From positions 1 through 55,006 of the forward strand of contig CALCZA010000254.1 in the NCBI GenBank assembly GCA_937906475.1: DNA of 55,006 nt, written 5' to 3'. Below are positions 25,481 to 34,556 of this stretch, one piece after another (position 1 is the stretch's first letter; every line of letters begins with the position of its first letter). A model generated the notes under the pieces. The model did no database searches and was not told the DNA's origin. It worked only from the letters and a program-made list of their open reading frames with translations. Both the position numbers and the translations under genes were made by a program. The stretch comes from an uncultured bacterium. Lineage in GTDB: Bacteria; Planctomycetota; UBA1135; UBA2386.

Positions 25481-26298
25481 ACGATCTACGCGCGTATGCA
25501 GTTGCAGCAGAGCGACTGGCTTTGCTCGCCGGCCAAGAGCTTGTCGAACGCAGGCGAAGTGCCGTGACCTTCGAATCAAAAGGACGTCGACGCGAGTTGG
25601 TAACCGCCGCCGATCGTGCTGCGGAGCACATTGTCGTCGGCGGCCTGCAAGAGCTGTATCCTTTACACGGCGTGCTCGCCGAAGAGGGGGTGCTGACTAC
25701 GCAGGGCAAGCCAAGCAATGAGTCAGACTGGTTGTGGATCGTCGATCCGCTCGACGGCACGACCAACTTCGTGCATGGCATCCCATTCTATTGCGTCGCG
25801 ATTGCGTTGGCGCACAAGGGCGTGCCGGTGGTTGGCGTCGTACATGCGCCCGCGCTCGGCGAAACCTTCGTAGCAACCAAGGGCGGCGGCGCAATCCGGC
25901 GCTACGCGGATGGGCGCGAACAGGTCTTGCAGGTTTCAGCTACGGCGGAGTTCGCCGATGCATTGCTCGCGACTGGTTTCTCCTACAATCGCAACGAACC
26001 GGGGCGCGACGACAACTCTGGCAACATCGCGCGCATTTTGCCGCACTGCCGTGACCTTCGCCGACTGGGCTCAGCCGAGCTAGACCTCTGCTTAGTTGCG
26101 AGCGGTCAGTACGATGGCTACTGGGAGCGCTACTTAGCACCGTATGACGTCGCCGCCGGCGCCGTCATTGTTCGCGAAGCAGGCGGCATGGTCACCGACT
26201 TTGACAATGGCGAAGACTGGTTGTTCGGCGACTCGGTTCTCGCCAGCAACGGCGGGGTGCATGCCGAGCTGCGCCAGTTCCTGACACGGCCCAGCTAG
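25477..26298 (+). CDS. Inositol-monophosphatase family phosphatase
   Basis: 273 residues. Metal-dependent phosphatase fold with LAEEG (metal Glu), DPLDGTTNFVHG (metal-binding signature) and APYDVAAG, where the usual WD is YD. The family covers inositol monophosphatase, histidinol-phosphatase HisN, CysQ and fructose-1,6-bisphosphatase; the sequence alone does not choose between them. Translationally coupled to dacB. Confidence 0.88.
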   Translation: MNDLRAYAVAAERLALLAGQELVERRRSAVTFESKGRRRELVTAADRAAEHIVVGGLQELYPLHGVLAEEGVLTTQGKPSNESDWLWIVDPLDGTTNFVHGIPFYCVAIALAHKGVPVVGVVHAPALGETFVATKGGGAIRRYADGREQVLQVSATAEFADALLATGFSYNRNEPGRDDNSGNIARILPHCRDLRRLGSAELDLCLVASGQYDGYWERYLAPYDVAAGAVIVREAGGMVTDFDNGEDWLFGDSVLASNGGVHAELRQFLTRPS

Positions 26299-26319
26299 AG
26301 CGGCCAGCTAACGCGAGCA

Positions 26320-26380
26320 GCTAGATGGGCCACGCTAGATGGGCTAGATGGGCCGAGCTAGATGGGCCAAGCTAGATGGG
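26320..26380. repeat. 14-bp tandem repeat between convergent genes
   Basis: Five copies of GCTAGATGGGCC(A/G)N starting at 26320, 26334 (shortened to about 9-10 bp), 26343, 26357 and 26371 (first 10 bp only). The last copy overlaps the minus-strand gene that ends at 26372: its stop codon TAG is the CTA inside the repeat. Partial versions (CCAGCTAGAG, CCAGCTAACG) lie just upstream at the 3' end of the phosphatase gene. Confidence 0.85.
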
Positions 26381-26743
26381 AATGTTCTCGCGCTTCATCT
26401 CGCCGTCCTGTGCTTCGACAAGTCGCACAAAGTGGGCGCCGCGGGCGTAAGACGAGTGCTGTAGCTGCGTCCTTAGGAAGCCGAGCAGATTCACCTCGTT
26501 CGGGCCGCAAAAGAACAGGATGCACTCTCCGCCGCCATATTCATCTCCATCGTATTCGCCAACGCCGGCCTCTTCTACCCCTGCAGCGAGTTCATCGGCC
26601 AGGAGCGCGATGGCGATGCGCTCTTCATTCGTGCCCATTTGACGGTTGCTCAGGCGCAAAACGACGAGCAAATCCCGCTCCTCAGCGGCTTCATTTCCAG
26701 ATCCGTCGGTGGGGTCATCATCAAGGCCGGAATCAAGGTTCAT
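26372..26743 (-). CDS. Small acidic protein of unknown function
   Basis: 123 residues starting at ATG 26743. The N-terminal 20 residues are Asp-rich (NLDSGLDDDPTDGSGNE) and look disordered. The remainder appears folded, with an alternating pattern (RDLLVVLRLSN, ERIAIALLADELA, GGECILFFCGPN, LLGFLRTQL, HFVRLVEAQDGE) suggesting a small alpha/beta domain. I do not recognise it. It diverges from uvrA (95 bp), so the two may share a control region; its stop codon lies inside a tandem repeat. Confidence 0.65.
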   Translation of the reverse strand: MNLDSGLDDDPTDGSGNEAAEERDLLVVLRLSNRQMGTNEERIAIALLADELAAGVEEAGVGEYDGDEYGGGECILFFCGPNEVNLLGFLRTQLQHSSYARGAHFVRLVEAQDGEMKRENIPI

Positions 26744-26838
26744 TTGGAACAGCCTAGTTCTAGTTCAAGGCTGGTGCCAACAGCTTGTTCGGGCGCTAGC
26801 CAACTGGACCCAACGCGCTATGCTGCAGAGTTCGATAC

Positions 26839-29800
26839 TTGGCCACAAACTCGATAAAGCCCCCCCGAAAGTCTGCCAAAGCCGGCCGCAAGAAAGCGCC
26901 TGCGAACGCCAGGGGAGAGGTCCGAACACAGTTGAGTGCGGATCAGCCGAACGTGCCGCACGTGATCGTAAAGGGCGCGCGCGAGCACAACTTGAAGGGA
27001 GTCGACCTATCGTTCCCACGCGACACGCTGACGACGTTCACCGGGGTCTCAGGGTCGGGTAAGTCGAGCCTGGCCTACCACACAATCTACCAGGAGGGGC
27101 AGCGGCGCTTCCTTGAGAGTCTGAGTTCGTATGCGCGCCAATTCCTTGGCCGCATGGAAAAGCCCAAGGTCGACCTCGTCGAAGGCCTGTCACCAACAGT
27201 CTCGATCGATCAGAAGTCGACCAGCCACTCCGCCCGCTCGACGGTCGGCACACTGACCGAGACGCTCGATTTCCTGCGTCTGATGTGGTCGCGTCTCGGC
27301 ACACCAAGTTGCCCCGACTGTGGCGCACAGGTTGCGTCGTGGTCGCCGGATCGCATTGTCACCGCGATCCTTGACGATCACACCGGCGAAGCGGCAATGG
27401 TGCTCGCGCCAGTGGTGCGCGAACGCAAAGGCGAGTATCGCAAGGAGCTGATCGAATGGGCGCAGAAGGGCTTCGTGCGTGCGCGCATCGATGGCGTTGT
27501 GCGGCGACTCGACGAAGACATCCAGCTCGAACGATACGCCTACCACACGATCGAGTTAGTAATCGACCGTCTGACGATCAAGAAGGGGGTGCGCTCGCGT
27601 TTGGCGGAAGCGATCGAGCAAGCAGTGCAACTCGGCGATGGTTTGTGTGCGTTGGTCGACACCAAGGGTCAAAACGATCGCTTGTTCTCCACTCAACGCA
27701 GCTGCCCGAACGGTCATGGCGCGCTGCCCGAAATGGAGCCGCGGCTGTTCTCGTTCAACAGTCCGATCGGAGCCTGCTCGCGATGCGATGGCTTGGGCGA
27801 GACGTTTGGATTTTCGCAAGAGTTGCTGGTCAACGATGCGGACCTGTCGATTCGTGACGGCGCCTTGCATGTATTCACGGATCAAGGCCGACTGGTCTAC
27901 GGGCGCCTGACGATTGACCACTTGGCTGAGGTTGCCAAGGCCTTCAAGTTCAGTGTCGATACGCCGTGGAAAAAACTGAGCAAGAGTGCCAAGAAGATCG
28001 TGCTGCAGGGATCTGGCAAGCAGAAGTTTGCGTTCGCTTGGCAGCGCAAGAGTGCGATGTTTTCGTCGTCCGGCATCGACAAGATCGCATTCCCCGGCGT
28101 GCTCGGCCACCTTGAAAACGTTTACCGACCGTCGCGTGCGCGCCACCTCGATCGCTACCGCGCGGCAACCGCTTGCCCAGACTGCGAAGGCTCGCGCCTG
28201 TCCGCAGCATCCCGTGCGGTGTCGTTTCAGGATCGTGCACTGCCTGAGATCTTGGCTTTGTCGGTCGATGACGCTCTGACATGGGTGCAATCGATTTCGC
28301 TGACCGGCAACCAGGACAAGATCGGTTGCGACATCCTCAAGGAGATTGAGCGCCGACTGGTGTTCTTGACAGATGTCGGACTCGGCTACCTGACGCTGGC
28401 ACGGCGAGCGGCAACGCTGTCTGGCGGCGAGTCACAACGAATTCGCCTGGCTGCCCAAGTCGGCGCCGGCTTGCGCGGCATTCTCTACGTGCTCGACGAA
28501 CCGAGCATCGGCCTGCACGCCCGTGACCAGCAACGGTTACTGAAGACACTCGAAGCGCTACGCGACCGTGGCAACACCGTCGTTGTGGTTGAGCACGATG
28601 AAGAGACCATGGAGCGAAGCGACTTCTTGGTCGACGTCGGCCCGCAGGCAGGCGCGCATGGTGGGGAGATCGTCGCGGCGGGCACTCCCGATGAGGTTCG
28701 GGCAACCCCCGAATCGCTGACCGGCCAATACCTGCGTGGCGAACTGTCGGTGCCGATGCCAGAACATCGGCGCAGCGAGAATCGCGGTGCGCTGCGCATC
28801 AAGAAGGCTCGCCATCACAACCTGCAAGGACTCGACGTCGACATCCCGCTCGGTCGTTTCACGGCGATCACCGGTGTTTCCGGCTCGGGCAAGTCGACGC
28901 TCGTGCACCACATCCTGGTGCCGACACTCAAGGATCACCTTCAGGACAAGGGGTTGGTCGCTGCGCACTGCAAGGGCATCGCCGGTCTCGATAAGATCGA
29001 CAAGATCGTTGAGATTGATCAGGCTGCGATCGGCCGCACGCCACGCAGCAACCCGGCGACCTACACCGATCTATGGACGCACGTACGCGATCTATTCGCG
29101 ATGCTGCCCGAATCGCGGTTGCGCGAATACAAGAAGGGGCGGTTCTCGTTCAACGTTTCCGGGGGCCGCTGCGAAGCGTGTCTCGGCGCTGGCGTCACGA
29201 CGCTCGAGATGAACTTCTTGGCCCCAGTCGAAGTCGTCTGTGAAGAGTGTGCCGGGGCGCGCTTCCACGCAGACACGCTAGCAATCCGCTTCAAGGATAA
29301 GAACGTCTACGACATCCTTGCGATGACCGTTGATGAGGCCGCGGAGTTCTTCATCGATCTGCCTAAGATAGCTCGCGGCCTGATCGCCTTGCAGGATGTC
29401 GGCCTCGGCTACCTCAAGTTGGGGCAGCCTTCGACAACGTTGAGTGGCGGCGAAGCACAGCGCGTCAAGTTGGCGACCGAACTGCAGCGGCCGGCGACTG
29501 GCAAGACCTTCTACGTGCTCGATGAGCCGACCACTGGATTGCACTTCCAGGACATCGCAAGGCTTCTCGAAGCGCTGCAACGTCTGGTTGAAGCCGGCAA
29601 CACGGTATTGGTGATCGAACACAACCTGGATGTGGTGCGGGCCGCCGACTGGTTGATTGACCTGGGGCCAGAGGGTGGCGTCGGCGGTGGCCAACTGGTC
29701 GCCTGCGGCACGCCCGAGCAAGTCGCCGACATCGACGCGTCGCACACCGGTGCCGCTTTGCGGGCCAGCGGACTCGGCACCAAGCGCCTGCGCAAAAAGG

Positions 29801-32800
29801 CGAAAGCCAAGCCTCGCAAGAAGACGGCTCGACTGCCTGCACCGACCAGCATCTCGGTCAAGGGCGCTCGCACGCACAACCTCCAAGCAGTCGATTGCGA
29901 GATACCGATCGGCAAGTTCACGGTAGTCACCGGCCCTTCCGGCTCGGGCAAGTCGAGTTTGGCCTTTGACACGGTGTTCCAAGAAGGGCAACGCCGATTC
30001 CTTGAGAGCATGTCGACCTACGCGCGACGGTTCTTGGGCCGCATGGACAAGGCACCCGTCGACAGCCTCGATGGACTCGGTCCAGCGATTGCCATCGACC
30101 AAAAGCGCACCTCGCGCAGTCCGCGCTCGACGGTGGCGACGACCACCGAGATCCACGACTACCTGCGCCTTCTATATGCTCGCATTGGCCGGCACCACTG
30201 CCCGAGCCACGAGCAGGAACTGCACGCCTGGTCGCCGAGCAAGGCTGCCGGTCATGTCGTCAAGCAGTTTGCCGGTGCCCGTGCGTTGGTGTTGGCACCA
30301 GTGGTTATCCCCGCCGACTTGAAGGGCAAACTACTCACGGATTGGTTAACGGCGCTGCGCGAGGAATGGCAACGCAATGGCTTCGTGCGCGCGCTTGTCA
30401 ACGGTGAGGAACAGCGACTCGACGCGGACTGGGGCAAGCAGGCGATCCAGGAACTGCTACTGGTCGTGGACCGGACCTCCATCAAGGATCGCACCCGCCT
30501 CACCGATGCATTGGAGCAAGCACAGGCGCAGGGCAAAGAGCGCGGCGGGCAAGCGGCCGCGATTGTGCAACTGGTCGGCGGTGATCGTGATGGCGAACGC
30601 CATTGGTTCGCAGCCGAACCGAGTTGCGAGCACTGTGATTACCGGGCACCGCTCGAACCGCACCCGCGCTGGTTCTCCTTTAATCACCACAGCGGTGCTT
30701 GTGCACATTGCCTCGGCCTAGGTGATGTAGTCGTCTGTCCGGAAGACCTTCTAGTCAATCATCCCAATAAGCCGACGTTTGGCGGGGCTATCCAACACCG
30801 TGGCGGCGCCTTCACGTTCTTGACTGCAACCGATGGTTACTACCACGAGGTTGGTCAAGCGGTTGCCGAGCGCTTTGGTTTCGACCTGACGCTGCCGTGG
30901 AAGAAACTGCCAGCATCGGCAAAACTACTGCTGCTACGCGGCGCTGGTGAAGAGCGCTTCGAGGTCGTATTCAAGAAGAACGACGACGGCAAGAAGCGCG
31001 AATGGCGCATGTCGGTGCCGTGGAAGGGCATGGCGCGTCAGGTCGAGGACTGGTTCCACGGCCGCGATCAAGAGCAAGTCGGCGACGATCGATTTGGCGG
31101 CGTGATGCGCGGCGAAACCTGTGAATACTGCGGCGGCGACCGCTTGCAAGCCGGCCCGCGCAGCGTCCGTGTCGGCGGCGTTCGCTTGCCCGAGGTGCTG
31201 CGCCAGACGGTCGACAAAGCGACCGCTACACTCGATGGGCTAAAGCTCAATAAGAGTGCGACACTGATTGCTGCCGACGTGCTGAAGGAACTGCGCCATC
31301 GCCTCTCGTTCCTGCGCGAAACAGGACTGGGCTACCTGACTCTCGAACGGTCGGCGGCGACCCTTTCTGGCGGCGAAGCGCAGCGCATTCGTTTGGCGAC
31401 GCAACTCGGCAACAAACTGGTTGGCGTGCTCTACGTGCTCGATGAACCGACCGTCGGTTTGCACCCGCGTGACACCGAACGACTGCTGCACACGTTGCTA
31501 GAGTTGCGCGACCTCGGCAACACGGTGCTCGCCGTTGAGCATGACGAAGTGATGGTGCGCAGAGCCGATCACGTGCTCGACATGGGACCTGGCGCTGGCG
31601 TTCGAGGGGGTCATGTTGTCGCGAGCGGCACGCCCGACGTCGTAGCTGCAAGTGACACGCTGACCGGGCGTTGGTTGAACAACACGCTCGGCATCCAGGT
31701 GCGCGCCGAGGTCGATCGTCGCAAGCCGTCTGGTCACGTCGAGATGCGCGACATCGCAGTGCACAATCTGCAACACGTCAACGTCGATGTGCCACTTGGC
31801 GTATTGACCGCGATCACCGGTGTCTCTGGTTCAGGCAAGTCCTCGTTGATCATGGATGCGCTGGTGCCAGGCCTCAACAAGCACGAACTCGATGTGGAAT
31901 GGCAGGATGGCGACGACCGCCACTACCAGTTGATCTGCGTCGACCAGAGTGCCATCGGGGTATCGCCGTCAAGCAACCCCGCGACCTACACCAAGGCGTT
32001 TGGGCCAATTCGTGAGCTATTCGCGACGACGCCACTGTCGCGTCAGAAGGGGTTCAAACCAGGCCGGTTCTCGTTCCATGTCGCCGCTGGCCGCTGCGCC
32101 GCATGCGAAGGCAAGGGCCAGATCCAGATAGAGATGCACTTCCTCGCCGACGTTTGGGTCAGTTGCGAGATCTGTCGCGGCCTGCGCTACAACCAAGAAA
32201 CGCTCAGTGTCGAATACCGCGGCAAGAACATCTCGCAGGTGCTGGCGATGGACGTTGACGAAGCCCTGCAGTTCTTCGGTAACCACAAGAAGATCATGCG
32301 GCCGCTGCAACTGCTGCACGACGTTGGTCTCGGCTACCTGACACTCGGCCAGCCGGCGAACACATTCTCGGGTGGCGAAGCGCAGCGTATCAAGCTAGTC
32401 GCGGAGCTAGCGCGCCGCCCGAGCAGCCACACGGTCTACGTGCTCGACGAACCGACGACAGGTTTGCATGCCGATGATGTGCAGAAGTTGATCGCAGTGC
32501 TGGAGAGATTGCTCGACCGCGGCGACTCCGTCTTGGTCATCGAGCACCACCTGGACGTTATTGCCGCCGCAGATCATGTGCTCGAAATGGGCCCGGAAGC
32601 CGGTGGTGATGGGGGCCTCGTCGTCGCCGAAGGCACGCCGGAACAAATTGCACGCACCAAGGGCAGCCATACCGGACGGTTCTTGAAAGAACACCTGGCG
32701 GCCCTTCGCAAGCCGCTTGCGGCATCGCTATCGAAAAAGCCAACCTCTGGCAAGTCAAAGCCCAGCAAGTCAAAGCCCGCAAAGTCAAAGCCCGCAAAGG

Positions 32801-32868
32801 CAACTGCGGGCAAGCCGATCAAGGCGACGAAAGCAAGCAAACCTCGCAACCACGAGGTGCTTGGATGA
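26839..32868 (+). CDS. uvrA: Double-length UvrA: two complete excinuclease A units in one chain
   Basis: 2009 residues, twice the usual length of about 940. UvrA is the ATPase that finds bulky DNA damage and loads UvrB. Unit 1 (about 45-985): Walker A GVSGSGKSS near 70, CPDCG near 155, CPNGH and CSRC zinc-finger residues, LSGGESQRIRLA near 527, LDEPSIGLH, second Walker A near 680, CEAC/CEEC zinc site near 778, LSGGEAQRVKLA near 870, LDEPTTGLH. Unit 2 (about 1008-1960) repeats this order: Walker A GPSGSGKSS near 1033, CEHC and CAHC, LSGGEAQRIRLA near 1511, Walker A near 1664, CAAC/CEIC near 1754, FSGGEAQRIKL near 1845. All four ATPase sites look intact. Lys/Ala/Pro-rich segments sit at both ends and as the linker. 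Fused UvrA is known from Chlamydiae. The start TTG 26839 is weakly supported. Confidence 0.95.
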   Translation: MATNSIKPPRKSAKAGRKKAPANARGEVRTQLSADQPNVPHVIVKGAREHNLKGVDLSFPRDTLTTFTGVSGSGKSSLAYHTIYQEGQRRFLESLSSYARQFLGRMEKPKVDLVEGLSPTVSIDQKSTSHSARSTVGTLTETLDFLRLMWSRLGTPSCPDCGAQVASWSPDRIVTAILDDHTGEAAMVLAPVVRERKGEYRKELIEWAQKGFVRARIDGVVRRLDEDIQLERYAYHTIELVIDRLTIKKGVRSRLAEAIEQAVQLGDGLCALVDTKGQNDRLFSTQRSCPNGHGALPEMEPRLFSFNSPIGACSRCDGLGETFGFSQELLVNDADLSIRDGALHVFTDQGRLVYGRLTIDHLAEVAKAFKFSVDTPWKKLSKSAKKIVLQGSGKQKFAFAWQRKSAMFSSSGIDKIAFPGVLGHLENVYRPSRARHLDRYRAATACPDCEGSRLSAASRAVSFQDRALPEILALSVDDALTWVQSISLTGNQDKIGCDILKEIERRLVFLTDVGLGYLTLARRAATLSGGESQRIRLAAQVGAGLRGILYVLDEPSIGLHARDQQRLLKTLEALRDRGNTVVVVEHDEETMERSDFLVDVGPQAGAHGGEIVAAGTPDEVRATPESLTGQYLRGELSVPMPEHRRSENRGALRIKKARHHNLQGLDVDIPLGRFTAITGVSGSGKSTLVHHILVPTLKDHLQDKGLVAAHCKGIAGLDKIDKIVEIDQAAIGRTPRSNPATYTDLWTHVRDLFAMLPESRLREYKKGRFSFNVSGGRCEACLGAGVTTLEMNFLAPVEVVCEECAGARFHADTLAIRFKDKNVYDILAMTVDEAAEFFIDLPKIARGLIALQDVGLGYLKLGQPSTTLSGGEAQRVKLATELQRPATGKTFYVLDEPTTGLHFQDIARLLEALQRLVEAGNTVLVIEHNLDVVRAADWLIDLGPEGGVGGGQLVACGTPEQVADIDASHTGAALRASGLGTKRLRKKAKAKPRKKTARLPAPTSISVKGARTHNLQAVDCEIPIGKFTVVTGPSGSGKSSLAFDTVFQEGQRRFLESMSTYARRFLGRMDKAPVDSLDGLGPAIAIDQKRTSRSPRSTVATTTEIHDYLRLLYARIGRHHCPSHEQELHAWSPSKAAGHVVKQFAGARALVLAPVVIPADLKGKLLTDWLTALREEWQRNGFVRALVNGEEQRLDADWGKQAIQELLLVVDRTSIKDRTRLTDALEQAQAQGKERGGQAAAIVQLVGGDRDGERHWFAAEPSCEHCDYRAPLEPHPRWFSFNHHSGACAHCLGLGDVVVCPEDLLVNHPNKPTFGGAIQHRGGAFTFLTATDGYYHEVGQAVAERFGFDLTLPWKKLPASAKLLLLRGAGEERFEVVFKKNDDGKKREWRMSVPWKGMARQVEDWFHGRDQEQVGDDRFGGVMRGETCEYCGGDRLQAGPRSVRVGGVRLPEVLRQTVDKATATLDGLKLNKSATLIAADVLKELRHRLSFLRETGLGYLTLERSAATLSGGEAQRIRLATQLGNKLVGVLYVLDEPTVGLHPRDTERLLHTLLELRDLGNTVLAVEHDEVMVRRADHVLDMGPGAGVRGGHVVASGTPDVVAASDTLTGRWLNNTLGIQVRAEVDRRKPSGHVEMRDIAVHNLQHVNVDVPLGVLTAITGVSGSGKSSLIMDALVPGLNKHELDVEWQDGDDRHYQLICVDQSAIGVSPSSNPATYTKAFGPIRELFATTPLSRQKGFKPGRFSFHVAAGRCAACEGKGQIQIEMHFLADVWVSCEICRGLRYNQETLSVEYRGKNISQVLAMDVDEALQFFGNHKKIMRPLQLLHDVGLGYLTLGQPANTFSGGEAQRIKLVAELARRPSSHTVYVLDEPTTGLHADDVQKLIAVLERLLDRGDSVLVIEHHLDVIAAADHVLEMGPEAGGDGGLVVAEGTPEQIARTKGSHTGRFLKEHLAALRKPLAASLSKKPTSGKSKPSKSKPAKSKPAKATAGKPIKATKASKPRNHEVLG

Positions 32869-34556
32869 CCGATCCACCGCTGATCGTGCAGGCCGATGGA
32901 GCCGTATTGCTAGAGACTCTACACCCGGGCTACGAACCGGCACGCGAGCGCCTTGCCAAGTTCGCGGAGCTTGAGAAGTCGCCCGAATACGTGCACTTCT
33001 ACCGGATCACGCCAATCAGCATCTGGAATGCGGCAGCACTAGGGGAAAGCGTCGACGATGTGATTCCGTGGATGAAGGCCAACGCGCGATTCCCGGTTGC
33101 CAAAGAGGTCACCGAACGCATCACAGAGTGGTTCCGCCGGTATGGCCTGGTGCGCTTGCAGAAGGCCTCTGGCGATCGCTTGCAGTTGGTCTGCGAGGAG
33201 CCCGAGGTGCTCGCCGAGTTGGTGGCGCTGAAGACCTTGGCCAAGCTAGTCGAATGCGATAAGGCGGGACGCGCGTTCTTGCCAACAGGATCGCGTGGCG
33301 ACGTCAAGCAGGCGTTGGTGCGTCTCGGCTATCCGGTCGACGATCGCGCCGGCTACCAAACCGGCGCGGAGTTATCATTCGGGCTCGCGACCAGCGAGAC
33401 CTTCCAGCTTCGAGATTACCAAGGTGCAGCGGCCGAGGCATTCCACATGGGCGGTACCGACGTCGGCGGTTGTGGCGTGGTCGTGCTGCCATGTGGTGCC
33501 GGCAAGACGATCGTTGGCATTGCCGCGATGGACTTGCTGCAGACCAACACGCTGGTGCTTACGACCAATACGATTGCGGTGCGCCAATGGGTGCGCGAGA
33601 TCCTTGCAAAGACCTCGCTCACCGAGGACCAAGTTGGCGAATACACCGGCGCGCACAAGAACATCCGACCGGTCACTGTTGCCACGTATCAGATCCTGAC
33701 GCACCGGCGTGGCAAACTCGACGGCTTCACGCACCTCGACCTGTTTGACCGCGGTGGCTTTGGCCTGATCATCTACGACGAAGTGCACTTGCTGCCGGCG
33801 CCAGTGTTCCGCGCGACGGCTGGCATCCAAGCGCGACGCCGCCTTGGCTTAACGGCGACGCTGGTGCGCGAAGATGGCCGGCAGGACGAAGTCTTCTCGC
33901 TGATTGGTCCAAAGCGCTATGAACTGCCATGGAAGCATCTCGAAGGCATGGGCTTCCTCGCCGTGGCTCGCTGCTTCGAAGTTCGTGTGCCGCTAGGGGA
34001 AGAACGCGCCTCCCGCTACAAGAACGCCACTGCACGCAATCAGATTCGCATCGCTGCCGACAACGAGCAGAAGGCCGACGTCGTTGGGCAACTGCTGCGA
34101 CAACATCGAACCGATCGCGTGCTGATCATTGGCCAGTATCTCGATCAGTTGCGCCTGCTCGCAACCCTGTTCAAACTGCCGCTGATCACCGGGCAGACCA
34201 ACAACATCGAACGAGACCGCCTCTACGCCGCATTCCGCAGTGGTGAGGTTCCGCATCTGATCGTCAGCAAGGTGGGCAACTTCGCGGTCGACCTGCCGGA
34301 TGCGAACGTCGCGATCCAGGTCTCGGGCACGTTCGGTAGTCGTCAGGAAGAAGCCCAGCGACTCGGGCGCGTGCTGCGACCGAAGTCCGATGGTGGCACG
34401 GCGACCTTTTACACGTTGGTTTCGAGCGACACCCGTGAACAAGAGTTCGCCAAGAAGCGCCAGTTGTTCCTGGCCGAACAGGGTTACGGCTACGAGATTA
34501 TTGGCAAAGGTGACCTGAAGGGTGACCCGGCCGTGGGCCCGGAGGTATCAGCATGA
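32865..34556 (+). CDS. XPB/Rad25-type DNA repair helicase
   Basis: 563 residues of superfamily 2. An N-terminal XPB/Ssl2-type helicase-associated region (about 20-110: YVHFYRITPISIWNAAA) precedes the core: Walker A LPCGAGKTIVGIA near 208, DEVH box near 303 (YDEVHLLPA), LTATLVREDG (motif III followed by the XPB-specific R-E-D), and motif VI QRLGRVLRP near 500. In eukaryotes XPB opens DNA within TFIIH; bacterial and archaeal homologues unwind damaged DNA. The ATG overlaps the uvrA stop by 4 bp and its own stop overlaps the next gene by 4 bp. Confidence 0.94.
   Translation: MTDPPLIVQADGAVLLETLHPGYEPARERLAKFAELEKSPEYVHFYRITPISIWNAAALGESVDDVIPWMKANARFPVAKEVTERITEWFRRYGLVRLQKASGDRLQLVCEEPEVLAELVALKTLAKLVECDKAGRAFLPTGSRGDVKQALVRLGYPVDDRAGYQTGAELSFGLATSETFQLRDYQGAAAEAFHMGGTDVGGCGVVVLPCGAGKTIVGIAAMDLLQTNTLVLTTNTIAVRQWVREILAKTSLTEDQVGEYTGAHKNIRPVTVATYQILTHRRGKLDGFTHLDLFDRGGFGLIIYDEVHLLPAPVFRATAGIQARRRLGLTATLVREDGRQDEVFSLIGPKRYELPWKHLEGMGFLAVARCFEVRVPLGEERASRYKNATARNQIRIAADNEQKADVVGQLLRQHRTDRVLIIGQYLDQLRLLATLFKLPLITGQTNNIERDRLYAAFRSGEVPHLIVSKVGNFAVDLPDANVAIQVSGTFGSRQEEAQRLGRVLRPKSDGGTATFYTLVSSDTREQEFAKKRQLFLAEQGYGYEIIGKGDLKGDPAVGPEVSA

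Noticed and set aside
30186-30230. Apparent loss of a zinc cysteine in UvrA unit 2 (HHCPSHEQ)
   Set aside because: The equivalent position in E. coli UvrA is also CPDH, so this is normal.
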